Source: Streptomyces pilosus
GTDB taxonomy: Bacteria; Actinomycetota; Actinomycetes; Streptomycetales; Streptomycetaceae
Direction of reading: 5' to 3'
DNA length: 64,000 bases
Assembly: GCF_014649835.1 (NCBI RefSeq)
Contig: NZ_BMTU01000001.1
Location: 558,001 to 622,000, forward strand
This document shows positions 39,239 through 48,598 of this stretch, piece by piece; positions within the stretch are counted from its first letter, which is position 1, and each line of letters starts with the position of its first letter. A model generated the notes under the pieces. That model saw nothing but the letters and a program-made list of their open reading frames with translations, was not told where the DNA came from and did not search any database. The position numbers were made by a program, and so were the translations under genes.

Positions 39239-40036
39239 ATGACGGCACTCACAGCTCACACGACGGCACCGGACGCGGTCCTGGCGGCAGCGGCGCAAGG
39301 CGGTCCGGGGCCCCAGTGGGTCCACGACCTGATGGACACGATGGGTGCCCCCGGCGCCGGACTCGCCATCGCGCTGGAGAACCTCTTCCCGCCGCTGCCC
39401 AGCGAGGTGATCCTGCCGATGGCCGGGTTCACCGCGAGCACCGGCCGCATGGGGCTGCTCGCCGTGCTGCTGTGGACCACCGCCGGCTCCGTGATCGGCG
39501 CGCTCGCCCTGTACGGGGTGGGCGCGCTGCTGGGCAGGGACCGCACCGTCGCCATCGCGGGCCGGCTGCCGCTGGTGAAGGTCTCCGACATCGAGAAGAC
39601 GGAGGCGTGGTTCCTGCGGCACGGGACCAAGGCCGTGTTCTTCGGCCGGATGATCCCGATCTTCCGCAGTCTCATCTCCGTACCGGCCGGTGTGGAGCGC
39701 ATGCGGCTCCCGGTGTTCCTCGGCCTGACCACGCTCGGCAGCGCGATCTGGAACACCGCGTTCGTGCTCGCCGGCTATCTGCTGGGCGACAACTGGGAGC
39801 AGGTCACGTCCTTCGCCTCGGCGTACTCCAAGGTCGCCCTCGGGGCGGCCGCGCTGGCGGTGCTGGTCTTCGTGGTGATGCGGCTGCGCCGGCCCAGGGC
39901 CGGGCGCCGGCGGCGCGACGGGCAGGACAGCTCCGGGGAGGCACCCGCGCCGGACGCCCGCGCGGAGGACCACCCCACCCGGCAGCTGCGCGTCATGGAC
40001 CCGTACGAGCCCACCGGCCGGAGGCAGGACCGCTGA
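39239..40036 (+). CDS. DedA family membrane protein
   Basis: 265 aa from ATG 39239. Canonical DedA motifs: ALENLFPPLPSEVILPMAGF (the F-P-x-x-P-x-E helix), TAGSVIGALALYGVGALLGR and FFGRMIPIFRSLISVPAG (the conserved R-x2-P-x3-R). The polar C-terminal tail is about 55 residues. Likely a phospholipid or polyprenyl-phosphate flippase. TAGCCT 7 bases before ATG and no ribosome binding site suggest a leaderless mRNA. Confidence 0.88.
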   Translation: MTALTAHTTAPDAVLAAAAQGGPGPQWVHDLMDTMGAPGAGLAIALENLFPPLPSEVILPMAGFTASTGRMGLLAVLLWTTAGSVIGALALYGVGALLGRDRTVAIAGRLPLVKVSDIEKTEAWFLRHGTKAVFFGRMIPIFRSLISVPAGVERMRLPVFLGLTTLGSAIWNTAFVLAGYLLGDNWEQVTSFASAYSKVALGAAALAVLVFVVMRLRRPRAGRRRRDGQDSSGEAPAPDARAEDHPTRQLRVMDPYEPTGRRQDR

Positions 40037-40059
40037 CGGCGCGCACGCACACGCGGGCC

Positions 40060-40108
40060 GGCCGGCGCGCGTCGCCCCACCGCACGGGCGGGGTGACGCG
40101 CGCCGGCC
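40060..40108. terminator. Bidirectional terminator between DedA and HAD genes
   Basis: GGCCGGCGCGCGTC (40060-40073) pairs perfectly with GACGCGCGCCGGCC (40095-40108), a 14-bp stem with a 21-base loop that has further GC pairing. Confidence 0.7.
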
Positions 40109-40165
40109 GTGCTTCCGCGGTCAGCGCGGGGCGCCGGCCGTCCTTCCGCGGTCAGCGCGGGGCGC
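40104..40165. repeat. Tandem 31-bp duplication at the 3' end of the HAD gene
   Basis: Units 40104-40134 and 40135-40165 are identical at 30 of 31 positions (G111 versus C142 of the 40-kb block). The second unit contains the last codons and stop of the HAD gene; the first repeats them after the stop. Confidence 0.85.
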
Positions 40166-40964
40166 GGACCGTCCGCAGCAGCTCGCGCAGGATGCGCTCC
40201 CCGGCGAGGACGCCCCGCTCGGGCAGGGCCCTGACCGCGGGGGCCGTCCAGTCGGCGTCCGCGAGCTCTCCGTGGCCGGGACGCCAGCCCCGGTCGGCGG
40301 CGAGGAGCAGGTCGGCGTCGAGGAGGGAGTCACCGGCGGCGAGGGTGAGGTCCGCGCCGGTACGGCGGGCCACCTCGCGCAGGGCGGCGCTCTTGGTGAG
40401 CGGCTTCGGCACGGCGTAGATCTTGCGGCCCTGGAGGGACACCGTCCAGCCGCGGTTCTCCGCCCACACCGCGAGTTCCTTCACCCAGTCCTCGCTCAGC
40501 AGCTCACGCTCCACGACCAGGTAGGCGAAGAGGTCCTCGGCGACGCGGTGCTTGCGCACCCACACCGGGTCGGCCGTCCGCAGCAGGTGCTCCTGCACCT
40601 CCGCCAGCGGGGCGCACTCGTCGGCCAGCCGGGCGAGCACCCGGGCGTGCCAGTCCCGGTCCGGCTCACCGTCGACGAGGATGTGGCCGCCGTTGGTGCA
40701 GATCGCGTAGGTGGGCTGCGGGCCGGGCAGGTTGATGCGCTGGTACTGCTTGCGGGTGCGGGTCGTGGTGGGGACGAAGACGGCCTCGTCGCCCAGGTCG
40801 GTGAGCAGCTGGGCCGCGGTCTCCGTCATGAAGGACAGCGGCCTGCTCTCGTGGACCTCCACGCACAGCAGTCTCGGCGCCCGCGCGTCGGGCATGGTGA
40901 GGGCGAGGGCGGCGGCGGAGTAGATGAGGGTGCGGTCGAGATCGCTGGCGACGACGACGGACAT
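40152..40964 (-). CDS. HAD-superfamily phosphatase of the Ter biosynthetic module
   Basis: 270 aa; the ATG overlaps the upstream stop (ATGA), so translation is coupled to the PRTase-StiP gene. HAD motif I SDLDRTLIYS and motif IV AAGDSLLDADLLL match the Cof/sucrose-phosphatase-like subgroup, with NGGHILVDG in the cap region. Published comparative work on Ter operons describes HAD, PRTase-TRSP, PELOTA and C-C lyase genes together, proposed to make a nucleoside-like metabolite. Phosphate removal from that product is inferred. Confidence 0.83.
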   Translation of the reverse strand: MSVVVASDLDRTLIYSAAALALTMPDARAPRLLCVEVHESRPLSFMTETAAQLLTDLGDEAVFVPTTTRTRKQYQRINLPGPQPTYAICTNGGHILVDGEPDRDWHARVLARLADECAPLAEVQEHLLRTADPVWVRKHRVAEDLFAYLVVERELLSEDWVKELAVWAENRGWTVSLQGRKIYAVPKPLTKSAALREVARRTGADLTLAAGDSLLDADLLLAADRGWRPGHGELADADWTAPAVRALPERGVLAGERILRELLRTVRAPR

Positions 40965-43588
40965 CAGCGGGTCACCGCCCTGCCGTCGGCGCCGGTCGCG
41001 CCCCGGGTGTACCGGGGGTGGATCAACCCCACGCAGGTGTACGGCAGTTGGTCGACCTCCTCGACCGGCACGCCCCGCTGCCCGGCGAGCAGGCGGACGT
41101 GGTCGAGGTCGCGGCCGGCTCCGGCACGGGCCAGCACCTTCCAGGGCACCCGGCGCAGCAGCACCCGGGTGGTCTCGCCGACGCCGGGCTTGACGAGGTT
41201 CACGTCGTGGATGCCGTACTCCTCGCTGATCCGCTCGACCGCGGCCCAGCCCTCCCAGGTGGGGGTGCGGTCGGTGGCGAGCAGTTCCTTGGCCTGGGCG
41301 CACGCCGCGTCCGTGACCTCGGGGAAGTGTGCGGAGACGGCGTCCAGGAAGGCCACCGACAGGTCGGCGCCGGCGAGTTCGCGGTAGAACTTGGCGCCGT
41401 GGAAGTCGTCCGGACCGACCAGGTCGGCCCGGAGCACGGTGCGGGAGATCAGGCCGGAGACGGTCGAGTTGAGGCAGGCGGAGGGGATCAGGTAGTCCTC
41501 GCGCGTGCCGTACGTGCGGACGCAGGAGCCGGGGTCGGCGAGGACGGCGATCTCCGGGTCGAAGCCGGTGACCCCCTCGGCCTTCTCGAACTCCACTACC
41601 GCCTGGGCGAGTTCACGGGTGATGGCGCCCTTGCCGGTCCAGCCGTCGACGAACACCACGTCCCGGGGGTCGTGGTGGGCGGCCAGCCAGCGCAGCGCGT
41701 TGGCGTCGATGCCCCGGCCTCGCACGATGGAGACGGCGTAGTGCGGCAGGTCGAGCTGGTGACGGTGGCGTGCCCAGCGCCGCATCAGGATGCCGACGGG
41801 GGTGCCGGCGCGGGCGAGGGAGACCAGCACCGGGCGGGGGGACCGCTCGGCGAGGACGGTCTCGGTGACCACGCCCACGGCGTGGGCGAGGCGGGCCGCC
41901 GACTCGTCGAGGGCCGCGTGGAACAGCCGCTGGTACTGCTCGCTCGGCTGGTACTCCACGGGCAGCGACTCGGCGTAGTGGGCGCCGCCGCTCTGGATGG
42001 CCTCCTCGCGCTCCTCGGTCGGCGCCTCCAGCGTCACGTCCGAGAGGTCCTGGAGCAGCCAGCCGACCTCCTCGGGCGCGTACGAGGAGAAGGCGGGACC
42101 TCTGAGGGGGTCGGGCAGCATGGTGGCGGGCCTTTCGGGGGCGTCCTGGGCGACGGGCACGTACGACGGTACGACCGCGAGGAGGACGTGCGGAGTGTGC
42201 GCGGCGAGCCGGGCGAGCAGTCCGCCGGGCGCGTGCAGCGCGGGGGTGTCGGCGGCCGAGTCGACCACGGCGACGACGGCGTCGAAACCGGCGCCGGCGA
42301 CGTTGTAGGCGTAGCGGTCGCCGGGTCCGTCGGCGGGGTCGTCGTGGGCGGGGAAGACGAGGCGGGTGCGTATGGCGTAGCCGGGGTCGTCGACGGCGAG
42401 GACGGGTGAGCGGGTGGTGGTGGAGAAGCGCACCTCGGCGCGGGTGGTCCGCTCCAGCTCGCCGGCGAGGCGCAGCGGGGCGTACATCAGCTCCTCGAAG
42501 CCGAGGACGAGGACGCGGCGCGCGTGGGCGGGGAGGGCGTCGGCGAGGCGGCCGGCCATGCCGGGGAGGGCGTCCTCCAGGCGGGCGCGGTGCGCGGGGG
42601 TGAAACCGTGACGTCCCCCGTCGGGGAGCCCGGCGGGCCAGCCCAGCTCCACCCGCGTGAGCCGGACGTCCGGCCGCGGCGCGTCGTCGTCCGGTCGCGC
42701 GCCCGAACACCCACCACCCGCGGCGCCCTCGCCCTCGGGGCCGCCGGCACCACCAGCACCCCCGACGGGCGCGGGGAACCGCGCGACCTGCCCCGACGCA
42801 CCCGCACCCGAAAGGTCACCTTCCGTGACGGCCTCATAGCGGGCTACCAGTTCCTGCCCCTTCTCCAGGACGCCGTCGGGCAGCCGCACCGTGCCCGAGG
42901 CGACCGTCACCAGGTCGATCCGCGCCCCGATTCCGCGGCCGAACTCCTCCAGCCGTCCGGCGTCGGCGGGTGACCGCATGTCGACGAGGGCGACCACGAC
43001 GTACCGCGTCCGCGGATACCGCGCGTGCAGATCACGGATCGTGTTCAGGACCGTGTTGCCGGTGGAGAACTCGTCGTCGACCAGGATCAGCGGGCCCTCG
43101 CCCGCGAGCAGCCCGGGGTCCTCCGGGAGCAGCAGGTGGGACGTCGCGTGCGAGTGGGACTCCTCGAAGCCCCCCGCCGTGGCCGTCCCCGCGACCGGGC
43201 GGCGCGTGGAGTGCAGGTAGGGGGCGACGCCCAGACCGTCGGCGACACTGTGCCCGAGGCCGGTCGCGGTCTCCGCGTAGCCGAGCACCACCGCGCTCTC
43301 CGCCGACTCCCCCAGCAGCTCCCGCACCCTGCGGCCGAGCTCGACCCCGTGGCCGTGCACGACGGACGGGGACTGGGGCACGTGCTTGCCGAGGACGTTG
43401 GACACCAGCAGGTGGGCCCGCCTCGGGTTGCGGCGCAGGGCCAGCCCCAGCAGCCCGGGCAGCGCGTCGTCGCCGGTCAGCTCGACCCCGAGCCGCCGCG
43501 TGACCCAGTCGCCGGACCAGGTGTCCGCACCGGCCGGGGCGCCGTCCCGCACCGGGTGGTGCGTGCCCTCGTTCACAGCCTTCTCCAT
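40964..43588 (-). CDS. Fused phosphoribosyltransferase (PRTase_2)-TRSP-StiP-PELOTA protein of the Ter module
   Basis: 874 aa from ATG 43588, 5 bases after the lyase stop. Residues 30-250: an orotate-PRTase-like domain with PRPP loop LILVDDEFSTGNTV (167-180). A Gly-rich linker (260-300) follows. The TRSP domain (about 355-480) contains the name-giving TTRSP at 391-395. Residues 500-800 are a StiP-type domain with a second PRPP-like loop VFVDGWTGKGAI (645-656). The C-terminus (about 820-865, VRLLAGQRGVPVEEVDQLPY) resembles a PELOTA RNA-binding domain. In many genomes these parts are two genes; here one frame covers all. Role inferred: ribosylation of a base during stress. Confidence 0.8.
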   Translation of the reverse strand: MEKAVNEGTHHPVRDGAPAGADTWSGDWVTRRLGVELTGDDALPGLLGLALRRNPRRAHLLVSNVLGKHVPQSPSVVHGHGVELGRRVRELLGESAESAVVLGYAETATGLGHSVADGLGVAPYLHSTRRPVAGTATAGGFEESHSHATSHLLLPEDPGLLAGEGPLILVDDEFSTGNTVLNTIRDLHARYPRTRYVVVALVDMRSPADAGRLEEFGRGIGARIDLVTVASGTVRLPDGVLEKGQELVARYEAVTEGDLSGAGASGQVARFPAPVGGAGGAGGPEGEGAAGGGCSGARPDDDAPRPDVRLTRVELGWPAGLPDGGRHGFTPAHRARLEDALPGMAGRLADALPAHARRVLVLGFEELMYAPLRLAGELERTTRAEVRFSTTTRSPVLAVDDPGYAIRTRLVFPAHDDPADGPGDRYAYNVAGAGFDAVVAVVDSAADTPALHAPGGLLARLAAHTPHVLLAVVPSYVPVAQDAPERPATMLPDPLRGPAFSSYAPEEVGWLLQDLSDVTLEAPTEEREEAIQSGGAHYAESLPVEYQPSEQYQRLFHAALDESAARLAHAVGVVTETVLAERSPRPVLVSLARAGTPVGILMRRWARHRHQLDLPHYAVSIVRGRGIDANALRWLAAHHDPRDVVFVDGWTGKGAITRELAQAVVEFEKAEGVTGFDPEIAVLADPGSCVRTYGTREDYLIPSACLNSTVSGLISRTVLRADLVGPDDFHGAKFYRELAGADLSVAFLDAVSAHFPEVTDAACAQAKELLATDRTPTWEGWAAVERISEEYGIHDVNLVKPGVGETTRVLLRRVPWKVLARAGAGRDLDHVRLLAGQRGVPVEEVDQLPYTCVGLIHPRYTRGATGADGRAVTR

Positions 43589-43593
43589 CCCCG

Positions 43594-44760
43594 TCAGTCC
43601 GCCAGGCCCGCCGCGAGCAGTTCGACGAAGCCGATGTCCTCGTTCGCCACGCCGAAGGCCTCCGCGCGCAGCAGTGTCCGCTCGGCCCAGGCGCGGTGCG
43701 GCTTCACCTCGTTCATCTTGTTCGTGTAGGCCGACCTGAGTACACCCCCGCCGCCGCGTTCCGGCCGCAGGATGTCCTGGGCGTCGCTGTACTCCTCGTG
43801 GCTGACGACGGACAGCGCGTGGACGGGCAGGACGTGCGAGGGGTGGATGCAGGTCTTGCCCAGCAGTCCGTTGGCCCGGTCGAGGGAGATCTCGCGCAGC
43901 AGGCCGTCCATGGCGTGCTGGATGAGCTTCTGGCGCAGGGCGACGGCCTGGACCTCGTGGAAGGGGCTCTGCCGCAGCAGCGGCTTGAACATGCGCTCCT
44001 GGACGCGGAAGTACTCCCAGACCGGCCCGGTCACGGTGAAGCCGGTGCCGTCGGCGCGGCCCAGCATGTTCACCACGTCGGAGATGACGGAGGCCACGAC
44101 CTGGATGTCGTACGCCGTCATGTCGGGGCCCCGGCGCAGCCCGTAGGAGGAGCAGAAGTCGGTGACGCCGAGGCGCAGGGCGAGGACGCGGTCGCGGTAC
44201 TTGTCGACCGCGCGGAAGATGCCCTCCAGGGTCTCCACGCGGGACTCGCGGTAGAGCAGCTCGGGGGACTCCAGGACCGGCATGGCGAACAGCCGACGGC
44301 CGCTCCCGGCCTCGGCGAGCGCCAGCGCCTCCAGGAACGGCAGGCCGCGTTCGGCGGTGAACTTCGGCAGGACGAACCCGGACAGCAGCGCCACGGCGGG
44401 GCTGAGGCGCCGGGTGAGGTCGGGGATCTGCTCGGGCGTGCGGACGCGGATGAACAGCAGCGGCAGGTCCGCCCCGGGCCGTCCGGCCAGGTCGGCGAGC
44501 TGGCGTACCAGGTTCTCCTCGCCGGCGATCACGTCCGCGTCGCCGATGGAGTCCTCCAGGCACAGCACCATGGAGACCACGCCCTGGGCGCCCTGCCTGA
44601 CGATGTCGTCGGCGAGCCGCGGCCGGGTCGCCGGGCTGTAGAGCGTGGCGCCGAGCGCGGCGGAGAGCAGCCGGGCCGGGGAGTCCGGGGTGAAGTCACC
44701 GGGCTCCCGGTAGAAGAGACGTTTCCGCACCGCAGGGGCGATGTGCCCGAAATGACGCAT
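43594..44760 (-). CDS. C-C bond lyase (CitE/HpcH-like TIM barrel) of the Ter module
   Basis: 388 aa from ATG 44760. LGATLYSPATRPRLADDI, VLCLEDSIGDADVIAGEENL, RVRTPEQIP, FVLPKFTAERGL and HPSHVLPVHALSVVSHEEY are features of the CitE-like lyase of Ter operons (C-C_Bond_Lyase family), with acidic metal ligands in LEDS. First gene of the lyase-PRTase-HAD operon; divergent from a terD-like gene across 165 bases. The substrate is unknown. Confidence 0.82.
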   Translation of the reverse strand: MRHFGHIAPAVRKRLFYREPGDFTPDSPARLLSAALGATLYSPATRPRLADDIVRQGAQGVVSMVLCLEDSIGDADVIAGEENLVRQLADLAGRPGADLPLLFIRVRTPEQIPDLTRRLSPAVALLSGFVLPKFTAERGLPFLEALALAEAGSGRRLFAMPVLESPELLYRESRVETLEGIFRAVDKYRDRVLALRLGVTDFCSSYGLRRGPDMTAYDIQVVASVISDVVNMLGRADGTGFTVTGPVWEYFRVQERMFKPLLRQSPFHEVQAVALRQKLIQHAMDGLLREISLDRANGLLGKTCIHPSHVLPVHALSVVSHEEYSDAQDILRPERGGGGVLRSAYTNKMNEVKPHRAWAERTLLRAEAFGVANEDIGFVELLAAGLAD

Positions 44761-44925
44761 TTAACTCCCCCGTGGTGTCCGTGGAATCAGTGGAATGTCG
44801 GAAGGTGGCCGGTAATAGTACGTAGATCTCGATGTCGCCGGTTCCCACCGGGCATGAACTTCAGGTAACCCGACTGTGTCGGACCCAACCCCCCACGTTG
44901 TCGTGACCAGGACGGAGAGGGCAGG

Positions 44926-45870
44926 ATGACCCACATGACGCACGCGATGCTGAAGGGGTCGAACGTCCCTCTCGAGGCCACCACCGTACGCGCCGTGCTG
45001 CGCTGGTCGCCCGGGCAGGGGGTACCGGACGTCGACGCCTCCGCGCTGCTCCTCGGCCTCGACGACCGTGTGCGCTCCGACGAGGACTTCGTCTTCTACA
45101 ACCAGCCCCGGCACCCTTCCGGCAAGGTCTGGCGGCTCGGCAAGAAACGCGTCACCGAGGGCCTGACCGACACGATCCAGACAGATCTCGCCGGTGTCGA
45201 GCCCGGCGTCGGCCGGATTCTCCTCGTCGCCTCTGCGGACGGCGTCACCTTCGACCGCGTACAGGCGCTGCGCATCCTGCTGTACGACGCCCAGGCCACC
45301 GACGGCGACGCGCTGGCGTACTTCGACGTCAAGCCGGAGACCGGCCAGGAGACCGCGCTGATCTGCGGCGAGCTGTACCGGCGCGGGGACGGCTGGAAGT
45401 TCCGGGCACTCGGCGAGGGCTACTCGAACGGGCTGGAGGGCCTGGCGACCGACTTCGGCATCTCGGTGGAGGAGCCGGACCCCGCCGACGAGTCCGACGC
45501 CGACGCCGTCGCCCAGCAGCCGCCTCCGACCACGCAGATGCCCGACCGGACCGCCCCCGAGGCGCTGACCCGGCCGCAGGCGCCGCTCGTGCCGCCGGCT
45601 CCCGAGGTGTCCCGGCCGCTGCCGCCCGAGCGGCCGGCGGGCGTGCCCGCCCAGCCGGCCTACGGCTATCCGCCGCAACAGCCCGCTGCCACCCAGCCCG
45701 CCTACGGCTACCCCCAGCCGGCGAGCCCGCCCGCCTACGGCTACCCGCCCGCGCCCGCCACGGCAGCCGCCGGCGCGCAGGCCGGGTACGGCTTCCCGCC
45801 GCCGGCCCCCGCGTCCCCCGACCCGGACTTCCGGCTGCCCCCGCAGGGACCGCAGTTCATCGGCCGCTAG
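44926..45870 (+). CDS. Divergent TerD-domain protein with Pro-rich PAYGYP-repeat tail
   Basis: 314 aa from ATG 44926, GGAGAGGGCAGG upstream. The TerD fold spans residues 5-185 ([55 protein letters not shown]). The Ca-binding [12 protein letters not shown] loop of normal TerD is replaced by [12 protein letters not shown], so calcium binding is doubtful. The 130-residue tail is Pro-rich, with [13 protein letters not shown] repeats, and likely disordered. It may act as an adaptor in the Ter complex. Confidence 0.82.
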   Translation: MTHMTHAMLKGSNVPLEATTVRAVLRWSPGQGVPDVDASALLLGLDDRVRSDEDFVFYNQPRHPSGKVWRLGKKRVTEGLTDTIQTDLAGVEPGVGRILLVASADGVTFDRVQALRILLYDAQATDGDALAYFDVKPETGQETALICGELYRRGDGWKFRALGEGYSNGLEGLATDFGISVEEPDPADESDADAVAQQPPPTTQMPDRTAPEALTRPQAPLVPPAPEVSRPLPPERPAGVPAQPAYGYPPQQPAATQPAYGYPQPASPPAYGYPPAPATAAAGAQAGYGFPPPAPASPDPDFRLPPQGPQFIGR

Positions 45871-45882
45871 CGGCCCGCCGGT

Positions 45883-45909
45883 GGCCCGCCCGCACCCGCC
45901 GGGCGGGCC
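45883..45909. terminator. Convergent terminator
   Basis: GGCCCGCCC (45883-45891) pairs with GGGCGGGCC (45901-45909) between the terD-like gene and the convergent terA-like gene. Confidence 0.6.
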
Positions 45910-45912
45910 GGG

Positions 45913-46650
45913 TCACCGCTCGGCCTTGGTCTTGAAGCCCCTGCCCCACTGGAGCCCCCAGCCGTAGAGCCGGTCCAGCTCGCCCTGGAAGCCGTAGACG
46001 AACTTCACCTCGCGGCGGACGATCAGCTCGTTCTTCACGTTCTCGATCATCACCACCGCGCAGGACCGGGCCTGCGGGTGGCGTTCGTCGAGGTTGATCT
46101 CGATCCGCGGGCCGTTGCTCGGGTACAGCGTGACGACCGCCTGCGTGCGGTCGAAGGCGGGCGTCTGGTCGTAGATGTAGGCGAAGACCAGCAGGCGCTT
46201 GATGTGCTCGCGCTGGTCCAGGTTGACGTAGATGGTCTCGCCGGAGGCGGAGCCGAACCGGTCGTCGCCGCTGAGCTTGACGTACGGCGGCCCGTTGACG
46301 TCCCCGAGGAAGCCGCCGAGGGGCTGCACGACGCCCTTGGTGCCGTCCTGGAGCTCGTAGAGACAGCCCAGGTCCAGGTCGACGTTGACCATGGACTGGC
46401 TGTGGCCGATGACCTCGGGCGGCTTGAGCGCCTTGAAGGGGTGGCGCAGCAGGCTCTCCCGCTGCGGGCCGCCGAAGTCGGAGGTGCGCATCCGCCAGCT
46501 CAGGTTGATCCGCAGGTGCCCGGTGGCCGCGCCCTGCTTGGTCAGCGACACCTGGCCGTGCCGCTTGGTCAGCTCGATGGCGTTGGTGGCCGCGTTGCCC
46601 GAGTCGAAGGCGCTCTCGCGTCCGCGCCACAGTCCGTCCAGGAAACCCAT
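45913..46650 (-). CDS. TerA/TerD-superfamily tellurium-resistance protein
   Basis: 245 aa from ATG 46650. N-terminus MGFLDGLWRGRESAF, then a beta-rich TerD-like core: VNVDLDLGCLYELQDGTKGVVQ, LGDVNGPPYVKLSGDDR, ETIYVNLDQREHIKRLLVFAYIYD and AVVMIENVKNELIVRREVKFV. It lacks the GDNLTGEG loop and fits TerA-like members best. Cytoplasmic or membrane-peripheral. Separated from the DUF475 gene by a terminator. Confidence 0.7.
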   Translation of the reverse strand: MGFLDGLWRGRESAFDSGNAATNAIELTKRHGQVSLTKQGAATGHLRINLSWRMRTSDFGGPQRESLLRHPFKALKPPEVIGHSQSMVNVDLDLGCLYELQDGTKGVVQPLGGFLGDVNGPPYVKLSGDDRFGSASGETIYVNLDQREHIKRLLVFAYIYDQTPAFDRTQAVVTLYPSNGPRIEINLDERHPQARSCAVVMIENVKNELIVRREVKFVYGFQGELDRLYGWGLQWGRGFKTKAER

Positions 46651-46717
46651 TCCCGCCCCACATCCCCTTGTCCGACCCCCGCCGGCGGCCCGCCGGCACG
46701 CCCGTGTGCCGACGGCC

Positions 46718-46760
46718 GACGGGGCGGCCCCGAGGACTGGTCCTCGGTGGCCGCCCCGTC
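46718..46760 (-). terminator. Terminator of DUF475 gene
   Basis: GACGGGGCGGCC (46718-46729) pairs with GGCCGCCCCGTC (46749-46760) and the interior CCGAGGAC/GTCCTCGG extends the stem; 27 bases after the DUF475 stop on the minus strand. Confidence 0.75.
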
Positions 46761-46786
46761 GAGAGCGTTCCTCACCCGGGAGGCTG

Positions 46787-47926
46787 TCACACCCCGGAGG
46801 AGACCTCAGTCTTCACGGCGTCCTTTCCCTCGGCCGCCGCGATCCGCTTGTTGCGGCGCACCGACGACCAGAAGGAGGCACCGATCAGCAGGACCCCGAT
46901 GAGGCCCGTGATGATCTCGTGGATCTCGAACCGGATCGTGACGAGCAGGATCAGCGAGAGGGCGCCGATCGCGTAGTGCGCGCCGTGCTCCAGGTAGACG
47001 TAGTCGTCCAGGGTGCCCTGGCGGACCAGGTAGACCGTGAGCGAACGGACGTACATGGCGCCGATGCCCAGGCCGAGCGCCATCAGGACGATGTCGTTGG
47101 TGATGGCGAACGCGCCGATCACGCCGTCGAAGGAGAAGGACGCGTCCAGCACCTCGAGGTAGAGGAACATGAAGAACGCGGCCTTGCCGGCCAGGGCGAC
47201 GGCGGAGCGGGGCTTGCCCTCCCGGGCCGCCTTCTCCTCCTCCTCGTGCTCGCGCTCCTCCTCTTCCTCGAGCTTGTCCTCGAAGAAGCCGGAGAGACCG
47301 CCCACGATCATGTAGGTGATCAGACCGGCGATACCGGAGAGGAGGACCGTACTGGCCTTGTCGACGTGGGCGCCGCCGTGCTGATGGGCCTGGGTCGCGA
47401 AGGTCACGGCGGAGATCAGCAGGATGATCAGGGCGATGCAGACCGACAGCATGTCGATCTTGCCGAGCTTGGCCAGCGGACGCTCCAGCCAGCCGAGCCA
47501 CTTGATGTCCCGGTCCTCGAAGATGAAGTCCAGGAAGATCATCAACAGGAACATGCCACCGAACGCGGCGATCGCCGGGTGGGCGTCGGTGACGAGCTCC
47601 TGGTAACGGTCCTTGTCGCTGAGCGCGAGGTCGACGGCCTCGATGGGACCGAGCTGGGCGCTGACGGCGACGATGACGACGGGGAAGACCAGTCGCATAC
47701 CGAAGACGGCGATCAGGATGCCGATGGTGAGGAAGATCTTCTGCCAGAAGGCATTCATCTTCTTCAGGATCCCGGCGTTGACCACCGCGTTGTCGAAGGA
47801 CAGCGAAATCTCGAGGATCGAGAGGATCGCCACGATGCCGAAGGCGGTCCACCCCCCGAAGAGGAACGCTGCGACCAGGCCGAGCGCGGTGACCGCGAAC
47901 GACCAGCCGAAGGTTTTCAGAACCAC
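46787..47926 (-). CDS. DUF475 / TerC-superfamily integral membrane protein
   Basis: 379 aa from GTG 47926. About nine helices in two repeats, each with an acidic intramembrane motif: LEISLSFDNAVVNAGIL and LDASFSFDGVIGAFAIT, as in TerC metal transporters. A charged cytoplasmic loop (EDKLEEEEEREHEEEEKAA) separates the halves. Likely Mn2+ or related cation export, or the membrane hub of the Ter complex. Lies between TerA- and TerD-like genes. Confidence 0.87.
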   Translation of the reverse strand: MVLKTFGWSFAVTALGLVAAFLFGGWTAFGIVAILSILEISLSFDNAVVNAGILKKMNAFWQKIFLTIGILIAVFGMRLVFPVVIVAVSAQLGPIEAVDLALSDKDRYQELVTDAHPAIAAFGGMFLLMIFLDFIFEDRDIKWLGWLERPLAKLGKIDMLSVCIALIILLISAVTFATQAHQHGGAHVDKASTVLLSGIAGLITYMIVGGLSGFFEDKLEEEEEREHEEEEKAAREGKPRSAVALAGKAAFFMFLYLEVLDASFSFDGVIGAFAITNDIVLMALGLGIGAMYVRSLTVYLVRQGTLDDYVYLEHGAHYAIGALSLILLVTIRFEIHEIITGLIGVLLIGASFWSSVRRNKRIAAAEGKDAVKTEVSSGV

Positions 47927-47974
47927 TGGCTACCCCAGGTGTGTGTACGGGTCCCCCCGTTGCCGTATCCGGCT

Positions 47975-48550
47975 TTACGAAACGTTGACTCCGAAGTCTA
48001 GAGCGATGCCCCGAAGTCCCGACGCGTACCCCTGCCCCACTGCACGGAACTTCCACTCGCCCTGGTAGCGGTAGAGCTCACCGAAGATCATCGCGGTTTC
48101 GGTGGAGGCGTCCTCACTCAGGTCGTAGCGGGCCAGTTCCTGTCCGTCGGCCTGGTTCACCACGCGGATGAAGGCGTTGCTGACCTGGCCGAACGTCTGA
48201 CCGCGCTCGTCCGCCATGTGGATGGAGACGGGGAAGACGATCTTGTCGCACCGGACCGGCACCCTGGAGAGGTCGACCAGCAGCGACTCGTCGTCGCCGT
48301 CGCCCTCACCGGTGAGGTTGTCACCGGTGTGCTCCACCGAGCCGTCCGGGCTCGTGAGCTGGTTGTAGAAGATGAACCACTCGTCCCCCATGACCCGGCC
48401 GTCGCTGCAGATCAGCGCGCTGGCGTCGAGGTCGAAGTCGGCTCCCGTGGTGGAACGCGCGTCCCAGCCCAGTCCGATCATCACCTGGGTGAGGTTCGGC
48501 GCGGCCTTGGACAGGGAGACGTTCCCTCCCTTGGCAAGCGTGACGCCCAT
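47975..48550 (-). CDS. TerD family calcium-binding stress protein
   Basis: 191 aa from ATG 48550, GGGGAGCATC upstream. Begins [20 protein letters not shown] and carries [11 protein letters not shown] and the Ca-loop [15 protein letters not shown], the canonical TerD signatures. Closely similar to the next upstream paralogue along the whole length. Cytoplasmic; binds Ca2+ and takes part in tellurite, phage and stress responses. Confidence 0.93.
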   Translation of the reverse strand: MGVTLAKGGNVSLSKAAPNLTQVMIGLGWDARSTTGADFDLDASALICSDGRVMGDEWFIFYNQLTSPDGSVEHTGDNLTGEGDGDDESLLVDLSRVPVRCDKIVFPVSIHMADERGQTFGQVSNAFIRVVNQADGQELARYDLSEDASTETAMIFGELYRYQGEWKFRAVGQGYASGLRGIALDFGVNVS

Positions 48551-48598
48551 GATGATGCTCCCCCTCCGGTTGGTGTTTCTCACGGTGGTCCTGCACCT

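Noticed and set aside
43589..44563. N-terminal extension of the PRTase-StiP frame
   Set aside because: Antisense-like Arg/Pro-rich sequence inside the lyase gene; ATG 43588 is 5 bases after the lyase stop and begins the conserved protein.
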